Assembly: GCA_964372125.1 (NCBI GenBank)
Contig: CAYJPL010000013.1
Location: forward strand, 1 to 54,954
DNA length: 54,954 nucleotides
Origin: Tannockella sp964372125
GTDB lineage: Bacteria; Bacillota_I; Bacilli_A; Erysipelotrichales; Coprobacillaceae
Direction of reading: 5' to 3'
Under the pieces are notes generated by a model that worked only from the letters and a program-made list of their open reading frames with translations, did not search any database and had not been told where the DNA came from. How positions within the stretch are numbered: the stretch's first letter is position 1; each line of letters begins with the position of its first letter. Positions 25,672-35,194 of this stretch are shown in pieces. The position numbers and the translations under genes are program-made.

Positions 25672-27146
25672 TTTTGTATACTGGTTTTATTTATAATAAT
25701 AGTGTTTGTTGCGATATTTTGACAAAACATTACATCGTGTTCTACAAATAAAAGCGTCATATTACTCGATTGAAGTAACTTCTCAATTTGCATCCTTGAT
25801 AGTACATCTATATAGTTTAATGGTTCATCCCAAATATATAAATGCGCCTTTTGTGATAATGATTTTGCGATAAGTATTTTTTTCTTTTGACCATCACTAA
25901 AGTAACTCATATCTTTATTAAATGCATCCCTTGAAAAGTCTAATTTTCTTAAAATGGTACGAAATAGCGTGATATCAATTTCATGCTCTTTTTCGAATTC
26001 AGTTAATTTCCCTATCACGCCAGATATATCTTGACTTACATACGATATTATCAAACCATTTGCCTTGAAGTATTCTCCTGTATACAGGATACCTTCCCCC
26101 AATATAAGCTTTAATAAACTAGATTTCCCACTTCCATTTTTACCCTTCACATTAATTTTTTGACCTTGTACAATCTCAAAATCCAAATTTTTAAATATTG
26201 TTTTACCGCAATATTCAATAGATAGTGATTTACCATATATCATTTTTTTTGAATGGAATTTTAGTGGATTAATAGTTAAATCACTAACTATTTCGATATC
26301 CCTTAATAATTTTTCCTTTTGTTCTATTTGGCTCTCTATTCTTTTTTCGATACCTTTTGAGCGCTTCATCATTTTTGCAGCTTGGTGTCCAATATATCCC
26401 TTATCCACGGCATCTGGATTTACTTTTCTTGATTTAGTAGCTTCTATGCGGTGGGACCACTCTGCTTTTTCACTAGATGACTTGGAAAGACGTTGAATTT
26501 CATGTTTAATTTTCTCATTTTGACGAAGCTCTAAATTTTCGTTTAATTCCCTATTACTATTCCAAGAAGTGAAATTCCCACCAACAATTTCTATACCTGT
26601 CTTATTAATTGACATAATGTGATCAACACAATTATCAATAAAGTTTCGATCATGCGATACTAAAATGAATCCTTTTTTCTTTTTTAAATAGTTACTAAGT
26701 AAGTTTCTACCTTCTTGATCTAAATGATTGGTTGGTTCATCAATCAATAAAAAATTATTTTCTTTTAAAAACATCATCGCCAGTAACACCTTTGTCTTTT
26801 CCCCTTGTGACAAAGTATTAAACGGTCTAAATAGCACTTCCTGAGAAACCTGGAGTAGTGATAGCTCCCGATATATTAAATAATCATCTCCTACAATATC
26901 AATTACATTTAATGTTTCGTCTTTGACACTATACGGGAAATACGAAAAGCTTATTGAACTTGTAACCGTACCACTATACTCGTATTTTTTCATTAATAAG
27001 TTTAACAAGGTAGTTTTTCCTCTACCATTTCTTGCTATTAAGCCAAGTTTCCATGATTCATCAATAATAAAACTAACATTATCAAATATCAATTCATAAC
27101 TACTATCATATCTATAAGTTAAATTATTTACACATATATTTGACAT
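25662..27146 (-). CDS. ABC-F ATPase, Lsa-like ribosomal protection protein
   Basis: A 494-residue soluble protein with two ABC domains and no membrane spans. The first has Walker A ARNGRGKTT, signature LSQGEKTKV and Walker B LLIDEPTNHLD; the second has GKNGSGKSS, YFSDGQKKK and YIWDEPLNYID. A linker of about 80 residues between them is the part that reaches the peptidyl-transferase centre in ARE ABC-F proteins. The opening NNLTYRYDSSYELIFDNVSF and the ARNGRGKTT loop resemble Lsa proteins, which protect against lincosamides, streptogramin A and pleuromutilins. The resistance phenotype is inferred from family only. Confidence 0.88.
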   Translation of the reverse strand: MSNICVNNLTYRYDSSYELIFDNVSFIIDESWKLGLIARNGRGKTTLLNLLMKKYEYSGTVTSSISFSYFPYSVKDETLNVIDIVGDDYLIYRELSLLQVSQEVLFRPFNTLSQGEKTKVLLAMMFLKENNFLLIDEPTNHLDQEGRNLLSNYLKKKKGFILVSHDRNFIDNCVDHIMSINKTGIEIVGGNFTSWNSNRELNENLELRQNEKIKHEIQRLSKSSSEKAEWSHRIEATKSRKVNPDAVDKGYIGHQAAKMMKRSKGIEKRIESQIEQKEKLLRDIEIVSDLTINPLKFHSKKMIYGKSLSIEYCGKTIFKNLDFEIVQGQKINVKGKNGSGKSSLLKLILGEGILYTGEYFKANGLIISYVSQDISGVIGKLTEFEKEHEIDITLFRTILRKLDFSRDAFNKDMSYFSDGQKKKILIAKSLSQKAHLYIWDEPLNYIDVLSRMQIEKLLQSSNMTLLFVEHDVMFCQNIATNTIIINKTSIQKKG

Positions 27147-27189
27147 TTTATCACCTTCTTCTATATTTAGAGCACACCTGATAATAATA

Positions 27190-27519
27190 CTACACTTTAT
27201 TAATCGGATACTTTATTGCATTCTTTTTTATTTTAGATGCAAGTAATGTATCAATATCTAGATTATTCATTTGAACAAAACGTAACAAGAAAAATAACAC
27301 GTCTGCAACTTCTTCTTCAATATGTTCCTTAGTAGCAACATCATTAAATAAATCCCATGACTGTTGTTCTGTTTTAAATCTGAAGATATCTAGCAACTCA
27401 TTTCCTTCTGTTGATACACCAATTGCTAAATCTTTAGGATTATGATATTTATCCCAATCCCTTTGTTCACAAAACTCTTTTACTTCTAAAATAAGTTCAC
27501 ATACTTTCATTTGATTCAT
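27190..27519 (-). CDS. MazG-like nucleotide pyrophosphohydrolase
   Basis: A 109-residue protein of the all-alpha NTP pyrophosphatase family (MazG/RS21-C6-like). Members hydrolyse (d)NTPs to the monophosphate and keep the nucleotide pool clean. The Mg-binding pattern is seen as STEGNELLDIF followed by EEEVADVLFFLLRF, the E-x2-E...E-x2-D arrangement. The motif RDWDKYHNPKDLAIG is typical of the iMazG/dCTPase subgroup. AGGAGG precedes the ATG. The 42-base gap to the ABC-F gene suggests possible co-transcription. Confidence 0.9.
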   Translation of the reverse strand: MNQMKVCELILEVKEFCEQRDWDKYHNPKDLAIGVSTEGNELLDIFRFKTEQQSWDLFNDVATKEHIEEEVADVLFFLLRFVQMNNLDIDTLLASKIKKNAIKYPINKV

Positions 27520-27925
27520 GTTATTTCCTCCTATTCTACTTACTTGAAATAGTACGACATATATTTATAATGGTCAATAGTTTGCATATTGTGAATTATT
27601 ATATTAAAAGTAAAAAAGAACTTATAAATCAATGCTTTTATCATACTTTATTCATTATACTAATGTATAAGTGCATTTAATATTTTACAATAATCTCAAT
27701 AATATATTTTTGCTTCTCTATATTTGACAGGTCATAATTAATGGCTTACGACTCCAAGAGATATTTTGTAGTAGATGTGTCTCCCGCACTAATAAGCAAT
27801 TTTTCATAATTATATTGCGAAGCCACGTCCCCATCATCCATGTTGGTATCTTCTACAATCATCGTATAAACTAGCTTTACTTTTGTAATTTACTAATTGT
27901 TAAAATGCTACAAAAAAGAAAGTCA
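27520..27925. other. Intergenic stretch with a small coding remnant
   Basis: About 400 bases without an intact gene. On the minus strand a 36-codon open stretch (about 27747-27857) encodes MIVEDTNMDDGDVASQYN...TTKYLLES, preceded by stops. It looks like the end of a lost gene, but no family is recognised. A minus-strand terminator hairpin for the following gene lies at about 27910-27932. Confidence 0.35.
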
Positions 27926-29008
27926 CTAGACTTCCTTCTTTATATGGTCTGCTAAATCTATTGTATAACAATATTCCAATCTACGATAATAATCTAGTTC
28001 AATAAGATCTGTTGGCTTGACTTTTCCACCATGTGCATGGAAGTAAGCTGCGCCATTTTCCTCTAATATTCTATAAACAAATTGTGAACAATACATAATA
28101 TTTGGCTTGAAAGAGCGATGTAAAACCAAACCTAACAAGTTATAGGCACTACCTTCCTTGTTAATTCTTTCAATCATTTTAATCATGTTTTCTTTTTGTT
28201 TTTTATTTACTGGCAGTCGATATACGTGAATTGATGCATCATCTTTTTGACTAAAAAACGCAATCATTTCCACATTCAATCCTGGAGGATGTACTTTTTC
28301 TCCCCCATTATAACTCACTAGTGTTGAAAGATCTTTATCAAACGCTATGGATGCATGGTTATATAATTTATTAGTGAATAGTGAAATCACCTCACTAGCA
28401 GCACTTCCCGTATCCGATATTACAATATATACTGCTTCATCATCTAGAGAACGATATGCTTTATCAAAATATTCATGATCTAATGTTTCACTTGTTATAT
28501 AAGAAAATGAATTATGTCTTGCCCAGTCCATTACTACATCTTTAACAGTTCTTGGTGACAGTGATGTTAATTTATTTACATTTGATGTTGCACGTTTTTT
28601 TAAATCATAACTAATTTTTCGAACATCCTCGAATGAGAATACACTTAAGTTTTTAGCAGTTGGAAAATAATATTGTTGATAACTTTTAACTTCTAAGTAG
28701 TAATAATATAAATAACTAAACGTCAATAATAAAACTAGTGACCAACGGTCTAAAGAATATTTATTGAAATGATTTCCATATGGAAAAATTAGTCGTGTCG
28801 CCACTATAATCTGAATACTTGCAATAATTGGATAAACAAGCAATGATTTTATTTTCATTGCACGATTTTTTGACCTTGTAAAATATCTCATGAATAGTAA
28901 AACATTCACACTAAAATAAAGTACTGCTGCGATATATATATTTGAAAAATACAAGACTATTGCAAGTGCAATAAAAATACGAAATTTATTATATGTTCCT
29001 TGTTTCAT
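27926..29008 (-). CDS. Membrane-anchored permuted papain-like (YaeF/YiiX-type) protein
   Basis: A 360-residue protein. The first 115 residues contain about four membrane spans. The C-terminal domain of about 170 residues matches the permuted NlpC/P60-papain fold: a strand with AVYIVISDTGS, the catalytic His in LYNHASIAFDKD, and the catalytic Cys in IMYCSQFVYRIL. Such enzymes cleave amide or thioester bonds in lipids or cell-wall material. The catalytic domain could face either side of the membrane. It starts 8 bases after the aldo/keto reductase gene, so the two are an operon. Confidence 0.75.
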   Translation of the reverse strand: MKQGTYNKFRIFIALAIVLYFSNIYIAAVLYFSVNVLLFMRYFTRSKNRAMKIKSLLVYPIIASIQIIVATRLIFPYGNHFNKYSLDRWSLVLLLTFSYLYYYYLEVKSYQQYYFPTAKNLSVFSFEDVRKISYDLKKRATSNVNKLTSLSPRTVKDVVMDWARHNSFSYITSETLDHEYFDKAYRSLDDEAVYIVISDTGSAASEVISLFTNKLYNHASIAFDKDLSTLVSYNGGEKVHPPGLNVEMIAFFSQKDDASIHVYRLPVNKKQKENMIKMIERINKEGSAYNLLGLVLHRSFKPNIMYCSQFVYRILEENGAAYFHAHGGKVKPTDLIELDYYRRLEYCYTIDLADHIKKEV

Positions 29009-29016
29009 AATACTCC

Positions 29017-30201
29017 TTACTTCTTTAGTTTTTTAGCTAAAAAGCTAACTATTTTCGAATCAATTCTTTCCAATTCTTTACTCACTTTTTTAAGTTCGCT
29101 TGGAATATTTATATGTTGAGGGCAATGTTTTACACATTTTTTACAATCAATACACGTTGATGCCCAAGCTACTTTTCTTTTAGGAAAAGAAATAGCACGC
29201 ACATACATATATTTTGTTAACCTCGATTTAAACATATGCTTATCATTTAGTGCCTTAAAGGCATCTGGTATTTGTATCCCTTTAGGGCAAGGCATACAGT
29301 AATTACAAGCCGTACACTTGACTGTTAATAAACTATCGTATGTATCTTTAACACTTGCAAGCATATCTAGTTCCAAATCGGTTAATGTATTTGGGTATTG
29401 CTTACTTGCAATTTCAATGTTTTCTTTTATATGGTCGATATCATTCATCCCTGATAGTAGCATTGTTACTTCTGGATGATTTAATATCCATGAAAGCGCC
29501 CAATCAACTGAACTTCTTTTTGTTTTAGATTGTTTATATAAAGCATCAACTTGTGGCGGCATTTTACCAACAAGCGCACCACCTCTAAGTGGTTCCATTA
29601 CAAATACTGCAATCTTTTTTTGATACGCATATTTAATACCTTCGATACCTGCTTGAAAATACTCATCAATAATATTGTATTGTACCTGGCAAAAATCCCA
29701 ATCGTATGCATCAATTATATCAATAAATTCCTGATGTGTTCCATGAAATGAAAATCCTAAATTTCTTACTTTCCCATCTTTCTTTAGTTTTGTAATAAAA
29801 TCTAAGACACCCATGTTAACCATTCTTATAAAAGTTTCTCCATCAAGTGCATGTAACAAATAATAATCAATCGTATCTATTTGTAATTTTCTTAGTTGTT
29901 TTTCGAATATTTCTTCAAACTGTGAAGCTTTAGTAATCAAAAAACAAGGTAATTTCGTTGCAACATTAACCTTGTTACGATATTCTCCTTGAAGTATATG
30001 CTCACCTAAAAAACTTTCACTTGCACCCATATGATAAAACCACGCAGTATCTAAGTAGTTTACTCCTTGATCTATCGCATATAATATTTGTTGTTTTGTT
30101 TTTTCAACATCAATACGCCCCGCCTTTGTTGGTAAACGCATTGTTCCATATCCTAACGTTGAAATCTTTTCACCTGTTTTTGGTACTACTCGATATTGCA
30201 T
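29017..30201 (-). CDS. Aldo/keto reductase with C-terminal 4Fe-4S ferredoxin-like domain
   Basis: A 394-residue protein. The N-terminal barrel (about residues 1-280) has the AKR features GYGTMRLP, YLDTAWFY with the catalytic Asp and Tyr, ATKLP with the Lys, and a His in LLHALDG. The C-terminus carries two cysteine sets, CTACNYCMPCPKG and CIDCKKCVKHCPQ, that bind iron-sulfur clusters. This architecture is widespread in anaerobes as a predicted oxidoreductase of unknown substrate. It precedes the papain-like membrane protein in a two-gene operon. Confidence 0.93.
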   Translation of the reverse strand: MQYRVVPKTGEKISTLGYGTMRLPTKAGRIDVEKTKQQILYAIDQGVNYLDTAWFYHMGASESFLGEHILQGEYRNKVNVATKLPCFLITKASQFEEIFEKQLRKLQIDTIDYYLLHALDGETFIRMVNMGVLDFITKLKKDGKVRNLGFSFHGTHQEFIDIIDAYDWDFCQVQYNIIDEYFQAGIEGIKYAYQKKIAVFVMEPLRGGALVGKMPPQVDALYKQSKTKRSSVDWALSWILNHPEVTMLLSGMNDIDHIKENIEIASKQYPNTLTDLELDMLASVKDTYDSLLTVKCTACNYCMPCPKGIQIPDAFKALNDKHMFKSRLTKYMYVRAISFPKRKVAWASTCIDCKKCVKHCPQHINIPSELKKVSKELERIDSKIVSFLAKKLKK

Positions 30202-30256
30202 AACTTCACCTCTTATCCATTGTTAAATTATAACTGATTGCTATTACTTTATCAAA

Positions 30257-30277
30257 CAAAAAAGGGTTTCCCCTTTC
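30257..30277 (-). terminator. Terminator after the flavoprotein gene
   Basis: On the minus strand AAAGGG-GAAA-CCCTTT is followed by T residues. Confidence 0.7.
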
Positions 30278-30295
30278 ATATTTAACTATAGGTTT

Positions 30296-31465
30296 CTATT
30301 TTTCTAATATTGCCATCCCTGCACTATATCCAGATGACATTGCTAGAGTAATATTATACCCACCAATTGGACCATGTATATCTAATGCTTCTCCAATTAC
30401 ATAAAGTCCAGGATGTTTTTTTACTTCCATTGTTTTAGAATTGATCTCTTTTAAACTTATCCCACCACCTGTAGCATACGCACTTATCAATTCTTCTACT
30501 CCTTTTACAAGAAAAGAATGTTTTTTTACTAAACTAATGATTTCATCAATTTGTCGGTGTATCAATTGTTTGTTTTTAGTAGTACTACCTATATTACTTT
30601 TTTCTACTATGTATTCACTAAATCGCTTTGTTAAATATTTACTTAAAATTGAGATTGGTTGTTTTTCTTTGTTTTCACTTATCTCTTGACGAATTGTTTC
30701 CTCGTCTACATGAGGTAAAAAATCCACAAATATTTCTCTTGGTTTTTGTAAGTAAACAAACTCACTAATCTTCATTGCTGCATTTCCACTAATACCTCGA
30801 TGTGTAAAAATAAAGTGACCGTCTTTTTTTACTTTTGAAAAAGAAATTTCAACATTTTCAAAATGAATACCAGAAAGATTATGCTTCTCTTTTAAACATA
30901 TACCTGTTTCTGCTGGAAATACCTCAACAACGCTAATGTCTAGTTCATTAGCGAATCGCAAATGATCACCACTACTACCCGTTTTTGGAAAGCTACAGCC
31001 TCCCGATGCAAGGACAACATTCTTAGATGTATAGCTACTGTTTTTTGTATTAATGATAAAATGATCATCTTGGGGTAGTATTTGCGTTACAGCTTGATTA
31101 TACACAATGTTATCTCTTGTAGTTTCAAGTAGTCTTTGTAATACATCATCCGCCTTGTTAGAAACAGGAAACATTTGATTTTCGTCTACTTCAAGTAATG
31201 GTACCTTATCACCTAAAAAATCAATTATGTCATATGGTCCAAATCGTGCAATTGTACTGTATAAGAACTTTTTGTTATATTCTACTGCATCTAAAAAATC
31301 ACGATTTTCCTTACGATTTGTAACATTACAACGTCCACCACCTGTTAATAGCAATTTTTTTCCTGGCGTTGCATTTTTCTCTAATAGTATATAGTTCGTT
31401 CCCTGCAATGCATTTGCACACATCAACCCTGCAGGTCCACTTCCTATTATGATAGTATCATACAT
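30296..31465 (-). CDS. HI0933/BaiN-like FAD-dependent oxidoreductase
   Basis: A 389-residue flavoprotein. The N-terminal dinucleotide motif IIGSGPAGLMCANAL and the family-typical GKKLLLTGGGRCNVTN are clear. The C-terminal GEALDIHGPIGGYNITLAMSSG closes the FAD site. The start at 31465 (MYDTIIIG) is chosen because AAGGAG lies 9 bases before it; an in-frame upstream start has no such signal. The family is broadly conserved and one member (BaiN) acts on bile-acid intermediates, but most have no known substrate. It follows nfo after a terminator. Confidence 0.88.
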   Translation of the reverse strand: MYDTIIIGSGPAGLMCANALQGTNYILLEKNATPGKKLLLTGGGRCNVTNRKENRDFLDAVEYNKKFLYSTIARFGPYDIIDFLGDKVPLLEVDENQMFPVSNKADDVLQRLLETTRDNIVYNQAVTQILPQDDHFIINTKNSSYTSKNVVLASGGCSFPKTGSSGDHLRFANELDISVVEVFPAETGICLKEKHNLSGIHFENVEISFSKVKKDGHFIFTHRGISGNAAMKISEFVYLQKPREIFVDFLPHVDEETIRQEISENKEKQPISILSKYLTKRFSEYIVEKSNIGSTTKNKQLIHRQIDEIISLVKKHSFLVKGVEELISAYATGGGISLKEINSKTMEVKKHPGLYVIGEALDIHGPIGGYNITLAMSSGYSAGMAILEK

Positions 31466-31483
31466 AGTATTTCTCCTTATAGA

Positions 31484-31510
31484 AAATGACATGATTAGAT
31501 CATGTCATTT
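31484..31510. terminator. Terminator between nfo and the flavoprotein gene
   Basis: AAATGACATGAT (31484-31495) and ATCATGTCATTT (31499-31510) form a perfect 12-pair stem with a three-base loop. T-rich ends follow on both strands. Confidence 0.8.
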
Positions 31511-31513
31511 ATT

Positions 31514-32371
31514 TTATTTATGATCGTTAAACTGTTTGTTTTTTAACATTTCAATTTCAATTTTATATGGTGGATTTTTTTCAATATATGGTGTCTCTAA
31601 AATTTTTGGGACATCTTTAATTCGTTCATTATGAACAATATTTACTAATGTATCAAAACCTATATGACCATAACCTAAATTTTCATGACGATCTTTTTTT
31701 GCGCCTTGTTCATTTTTAGAATCATTTAGATGTAGGACTAATAACTTGTTTAACCCTATTTCTTTATCAAAGTCATCAAGATACTTATCAAAGTCATTTA
31801 AATCCACACCTGAATCATGTAAATGACAAGTGTCTAGGCAAACACCAATTGAATCAGCGTATTTTGCATGATCAATTATATATTTAATTTGTGATAAATC
31901 TCTTCCAATTTCAGTACCTTTACCCGCCATTGTTTCAAGAGCAATTTTTACATCACCACAATCAACCATAGCCTCGTTTAATCCCTCAACGATACGTTCT
32001 AACCCTGCCTCGTTTCCAGCTCCAACATGTGCTCCTGGGTGTAAAACTAATTTACTAACCCCAATTTGATTACATCGAGATATTTCTTGTTTCAAGAAAC
32101 TTACTGCTAGCTCAAAAGTTTCAGGTTTCACTGTATTTGCGAGATTAATAATATACGGTGCATGTACAACGACATCATTAATATCAATATCATTTTCAAT
32201 CATTAGTTGTTTTGCTTCTTCAACCTTTAATTGTTCAACTGGTTTTCGTGATGTATTTTGCGGTGCACCTGTATAAAACATAAATGTTGACGAACCATAA
32301 GATATAGCTTCTTTTACAGAACCTAGTAACATGTCTTTACCAGACATTGATACATGACTACCTATTTTCAT
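31514..32371 (-). CDS. nfo: Endonuclease IV (AP endonuclease)
   Basis: Cleaves DNA 5' of abasic sites in base-excision repair using three zinc ions. The 285-residue TIM barrel has the expected ligands: IGSHVSMSG, LVLHPGAHVG, IALETMAGKG, CLDTCHLHDSG, HLNDSKNEQGAKKDRHENLG with GHIG, and ILETPY. Its ATG overlaps the stop of the helicase gene as TAATG. The helicase-nfo pair matches the cshB-nfo order of Bacillus. Confidence 0.97.
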   Translation of the reverse strand: MKIGSHVSMSGKDMLLGSVKEAISYGSSTFMFYTGAPQNTSRKPVEQLKVEEAKQLMIENDIDINDVVVHAPYIINLANTVKPETFELAVSFLKQEISRCNQIGVSKLVLHPGAHVGAGNEAGLERIVEGLNEAMVDCGDVKIALETMAGKGTEIGRDLSQIKYIIDHAKYADSIGVCLDTCHLHDSGVDLNDFDKYLDDFDKEIGLNKLLVLHLNDSKNEQGAKKDRHENLGYGHIGFDTLVNIVHNERIKDVPKILETPYIEKNPPYKIEIEMLKNKQFNDHK

Positions 32372-33744
32372 TACTCGTCTTCTTCCCTTCTACGTTTTTC
32401 AGCTTGTGCAATTTTACTTCTTTCTTTTTTCTGTCTACGGATATCTTGTTGGATCATTTGACGCTTTTGTTTACGAACAACTTTATCAATTTCCCATTTT
32501 CTTTTCTTTTTATATCCAGGTTTTACTTTTTTAGGTTTACGAATAATACTTTGTACTTTTTTCTCTAATTCAGTTTGTTGTTTGATACGTTTCTTTCTTT
32601 TTTCACGTTGCCCAAGATCAACAAATTCATTATTTTTTAAAGCTACATTTTTAAACTCAATACCTTTTTTCTCTAATATTACTATATTAGCTTCATCACT
32701 AGAGTCATACATGCTATAACATACCCCTGTATATTTAGCTCGACCACTACGACCACTTCTATGAATATAGAAATCTGGTTCTGTAGGTAGTGACATATTA
32801 ATAACATGACTTACACCATCAATATCAATTCCACGTGCTGCAATATCAGTTGCAACAATATATTGATATTCCATGTTCATTATACGACGCATCATTTGTT
32901 TTCTTTCACGCGGCTCTAGACTACCATGAATTTCTCCAACTTTTTTTCCTGCTTCACGTAATTTTTTAGCAACATCGACAACTTCTTCACGACGATTACA
33001 AAAGATGATACAAATATATGGATCAATTGTTTCCATTATTTTTTGTAAAACTGCAAAACGATTTTGATGTTTTGTAGCAAGTAAAATATGTTCTACATTT
33101 TTAGTAGTAGGTACTTTTTGGTCGATTTCAATAATAACTGGCGATGCCATATATTTCTTTAAAAACGGACGTAGCATTTGTGGTATTGTAGCTGAAAAAA
33201 TCATCATTTGTAGATTTTCTTTCATTTTACCTGCAACTGCATCAATATCTTCTAAATACCCATACTCTAATGTCATATCTGCTTCATCAATAACCATAAT
33301 ATCTGCAGTAGTAATTTGTAGAGCTTGTTCTTCTAAAGATAAGTCTTTAATTCTTCCTGGCGTACCAATTACGATATGTGGTTGAACAGTTAATTTATTT
33401 ACTGCTTTTTGACGGTCACTCCCACCAACAATTAATGATACTCGTAGGGCATTATTATATTTTGTAAATACTTTTGCTTGTTGGTATATTTGATTTGCAA
33501 GTTCACGTGTTGGCGCAGTAATAACCGCTTGTACACATTCCTTATTCACATCAATTTTGCTCATTATCGGAAGTAGAAATGCATGCGTTTTTCCAGTTCC
33601 GGTCTGTGATACTCCAATAATATTATTACCCTTAAACACAGCTGGAATAACCTTCTCTTGAATTGGTGTTGGATTTACAAAACGCATTTCCTCAATAACT
33701 TCTTGGCAAAATGGTTGTAATTTAAATTGTTCAAATTTTTGCAT
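32371..33744 (-). CDS. cshB: DEAD-box RNA helicase, CshB-like
   Basis: ATP-dependent RNA helicase probably acting in cold adaptation and RNA turnover. All motifs are present: Q-motif (PTPIQEKVIP), SQTGTGKT, PTRELA, TPGRI, VIDEADM, SAT, TDIAARGID and HRSGRSGR. The last 80 residues are a very basic tail (KKRKIKQQT..., RRREEDE) that probably binds RNA. The start at 33744 (MQKFEQF) has AGGAGG seven bases upstream; the longer in-frame start has none. It is coupled to nfo, and its own promoter lies just upstream. Confidence 0.92.
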   Translation of the reverse strand: MQKFEQFKLQPFCQEVIEEMRFVNPTPIQEKVIPAVFKGNNIIGVSQTGTGKTHAFLLPIMSKIDVNKECVQAVITAPTRELANQIYQQAKVFTKYNNALRVSLIVGGSDRQKAVNKLTVQPHIVIGTPGRIKDLSLEEQALQITTADIMVIDEADMTLEYGYLEDIDAVAGKMKENLQMMIFSATIPQMLRPFLKKYMASPVIIEIDQKVPTTKNVEHILLATKHQNRFAVLQKIMETIDPYICIIFCNRREEVVDVAKKLREAGKKVGEIHGSLEPRERKQMMRRIMNMEYQYIVATDIAARGIDIDGVSHVINMSLPTEPDFYIHRSGRSGRAKYTGVCYSMYDSSDEANIVILEKKGIEFKNVALKNNEFVDLGQREKRKKRIKQQTELEKKVQSIIRKPKKVKPGYKKKRKWEIDKVVRKQKRQMIQQDIRRQKKERSKIAQAEKRRREEDE

Positions 33745-33774
33745 ATACATTCCTCCTATTTGATAGTACGCCAT

Positions 33775-33803
33775 ATTGTAACAGTTTTACATTGCCTTTA
33801 CAA
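33775..33803 (-). promoter_or_regulatory. Promoter of cshB-nfo
   Basis: TTGTAA (33798-33803), a 17-base spacer and TACAAT (33775-33780) read on the minus strand, about 30 bases before the chosen start. Confidence 0.6.
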
Positions 33804-33867
33804 GCAAAATATCTACTTGTTTAGCGATATTTTTCATAGTTTTTATTGTTTGAAAGATAATATATTT

Positions 33868-34054
33868 AAAAATAAAAAAGTATCCTCTTGGATACTTAAT
33901 AGTTTTTAAAAGGAAAAGGTTGGATGGTGCTATGTCATCCAACCTATACTCTTGATGTATTTTATATCTATAGAGTCTCACAACATCAAGAGTGGGGAGA
34001 AAGAGGAGTAGTGTTCTCTCTATGTCTATTAGTTTATCACACATTTTTTTAATA
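33868..34054 (-). ncRNA. Candidate structured small RNA upstream of cshB
   Basis: On the minus strand, TTGATA (34084-34089) and CATATT (34061-34066) with a 17-base spacer could start a transcript near 34054. It would contain a perfect 11-pair stem (ACTCTTGATGT with ACATCAAGAGT, 33948-33993), a perfect 9-pair stem (GGTTGGATG with CATCCAACC, 33918-33944) and a terminator (AAGTATCC-aaga-GGATACTT plus T run, 33868-33897). Length is about 187 bases. cshB has a separate promoter after it. I do not recognise a known RNA family. An 85-codon frame across it has no ribosome-binding site and is judged accidental. Confidence 0.55.
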
Positions 34055-34128
34055 ACAACTAATATGATAATTTTATTTGATTATATCAATGTTTTTTGAA
34101 TTAAAAAGAGATAATATAATTATTATCT

Positions 34129-34914
34129 CTAATTAGAAAGAGCTTTTAACTCTTCAATTATCTTTTTATTATCTTCAAGACATAACTCTTCAATTTTTTT
34201 ATGATATTCTTTTTGACCCATATCTGCGCGAGTAATTACTTTACTAATTTTCCCATCTTTCATATATATTACTTTTGATGAAAAACTCGCAATTGCCGGA
34301 TCATGTGTAACCATGACTATCGAAATGTCTTGTTTATTTACTCTATTTACAATTTCTAATATTTCATAACTATTATTACTATCCAAGTTATATGTCGGTT
34401 CATCTGCAATCACAATTTTAGGTTTTGTAACCAATGCTCTTGCAAAGGCTACCTTTTGTTGTTGTCCATTTGTACATTCTTTAGGGTATTTATGAAGCAA
34501 TTTTTCAATACGTAATTCACGCCCAATTTTTTGTATTTCATTGTCAATATACTCATTTGTGTAATTATTTAATAATAGTGGCACTCTTATGTTTTCAAAC
34601 ATTGTTAGACTATCAACAATATTAAATGTTTGAAATATGAACCCTAGTGTGTTCTTTCTAAAATCACATAAACTTCCTTGATCCATTAAAGAGATATTTT
34701 CACCATCTATGATAACACTTCCATTTGTTGGCATATCAATTGATGAAAGATTATTTATAAGTGTTGTTTTTCCAGAACCTGGTGGTCCCATCACACAAAC
34801 AAATTCACCTTTATTTACTTCTAACGAAACGTCTTTTAATGCAGTAATTTGATTATTTTGACCTATATTGAATATCTTACTAATGCCTCTAGCAACTAAT
34901 ATCTTTTCACTCAT
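34129..34914 (-). CDS. Orphan ABC transporter ATPase with unusual motifs (MacB/BceA type)
   Basis: A 261-residue ATPase of the lipoprotein/antimicrobial-peptide export group, judged by KGEFVCVMGPPGSGKTT, Walker B IVIADEPT and the H-loop VMVTHDP. Three normally strict positions differ: Walker A has PPGSGKTT instead of PSGSGKST, the signature LSGGQQQR reads CTNGQQQKV, and DEPTGNLDS reads DEPTYNLDS. No permease gene is adjacent. Upstream are only remnants. It may be degenerating, or serve a distant permease. AGGGAG lies near the start. Confidence 0.82.
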   Translation of the reverse strand: MSEKILVARGISKIFNIGQNNQITALKDVSLEVNKGEFVCVMGPPGSGKTTLINNLSSIDMPTNGSVIIDGENISLMDQGSLCDFRKNTLGFIFQTFNIVDSLTMFENIRVPLLLNNYTNEYIDNEIQKIGRELRIEKLLHKYPKECTNGQQQKVAFARALVTKPKIVIADEPTYNLDSNNSYEILEIVNRVNKQDISIVMVTHDPAIASFSSKVIYMKDGKISKVITRADMGQKEYHKKIEELCLEDNKKIIEELKALSN

Positions 34915-35194
34915 TTTATATCTCCCTTCACAAATTAAACTTTACATCTAACTTCAAACACCGAAATACTAAAATAAATGCTCTACCTTGTACATTACAC
35001 CTCCATTCTATTAGTAGATACAAATAAAACCTCTTATTTACTACACTTTTCTAATCTTAATTATACATACATTATGTAAAGATGTAAATGATAGTTATCT
35101 ATACATTATGTTTTTTCATAACTTAAAAGTAGAATAAGATATCCTTATCCTACTTCTAACTTCATTATAATATTATACAATTTATTTTTAAGAA
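34915..35194. other. Intergenic sequence, nothing recognised
   Basis: AT-rich, with stops in all frames and a possible short stem-loop near 35122-35158. No gene or RNA is recognised. Confidence 0.3.

Noticed and set aside
33787..34044. 85-codon minus-strand frame upstream of cshB
   Set aside because: It runs through perfect hairpins and a terminator and has no ribosome-binding site. The structured-RNA reading fits better.
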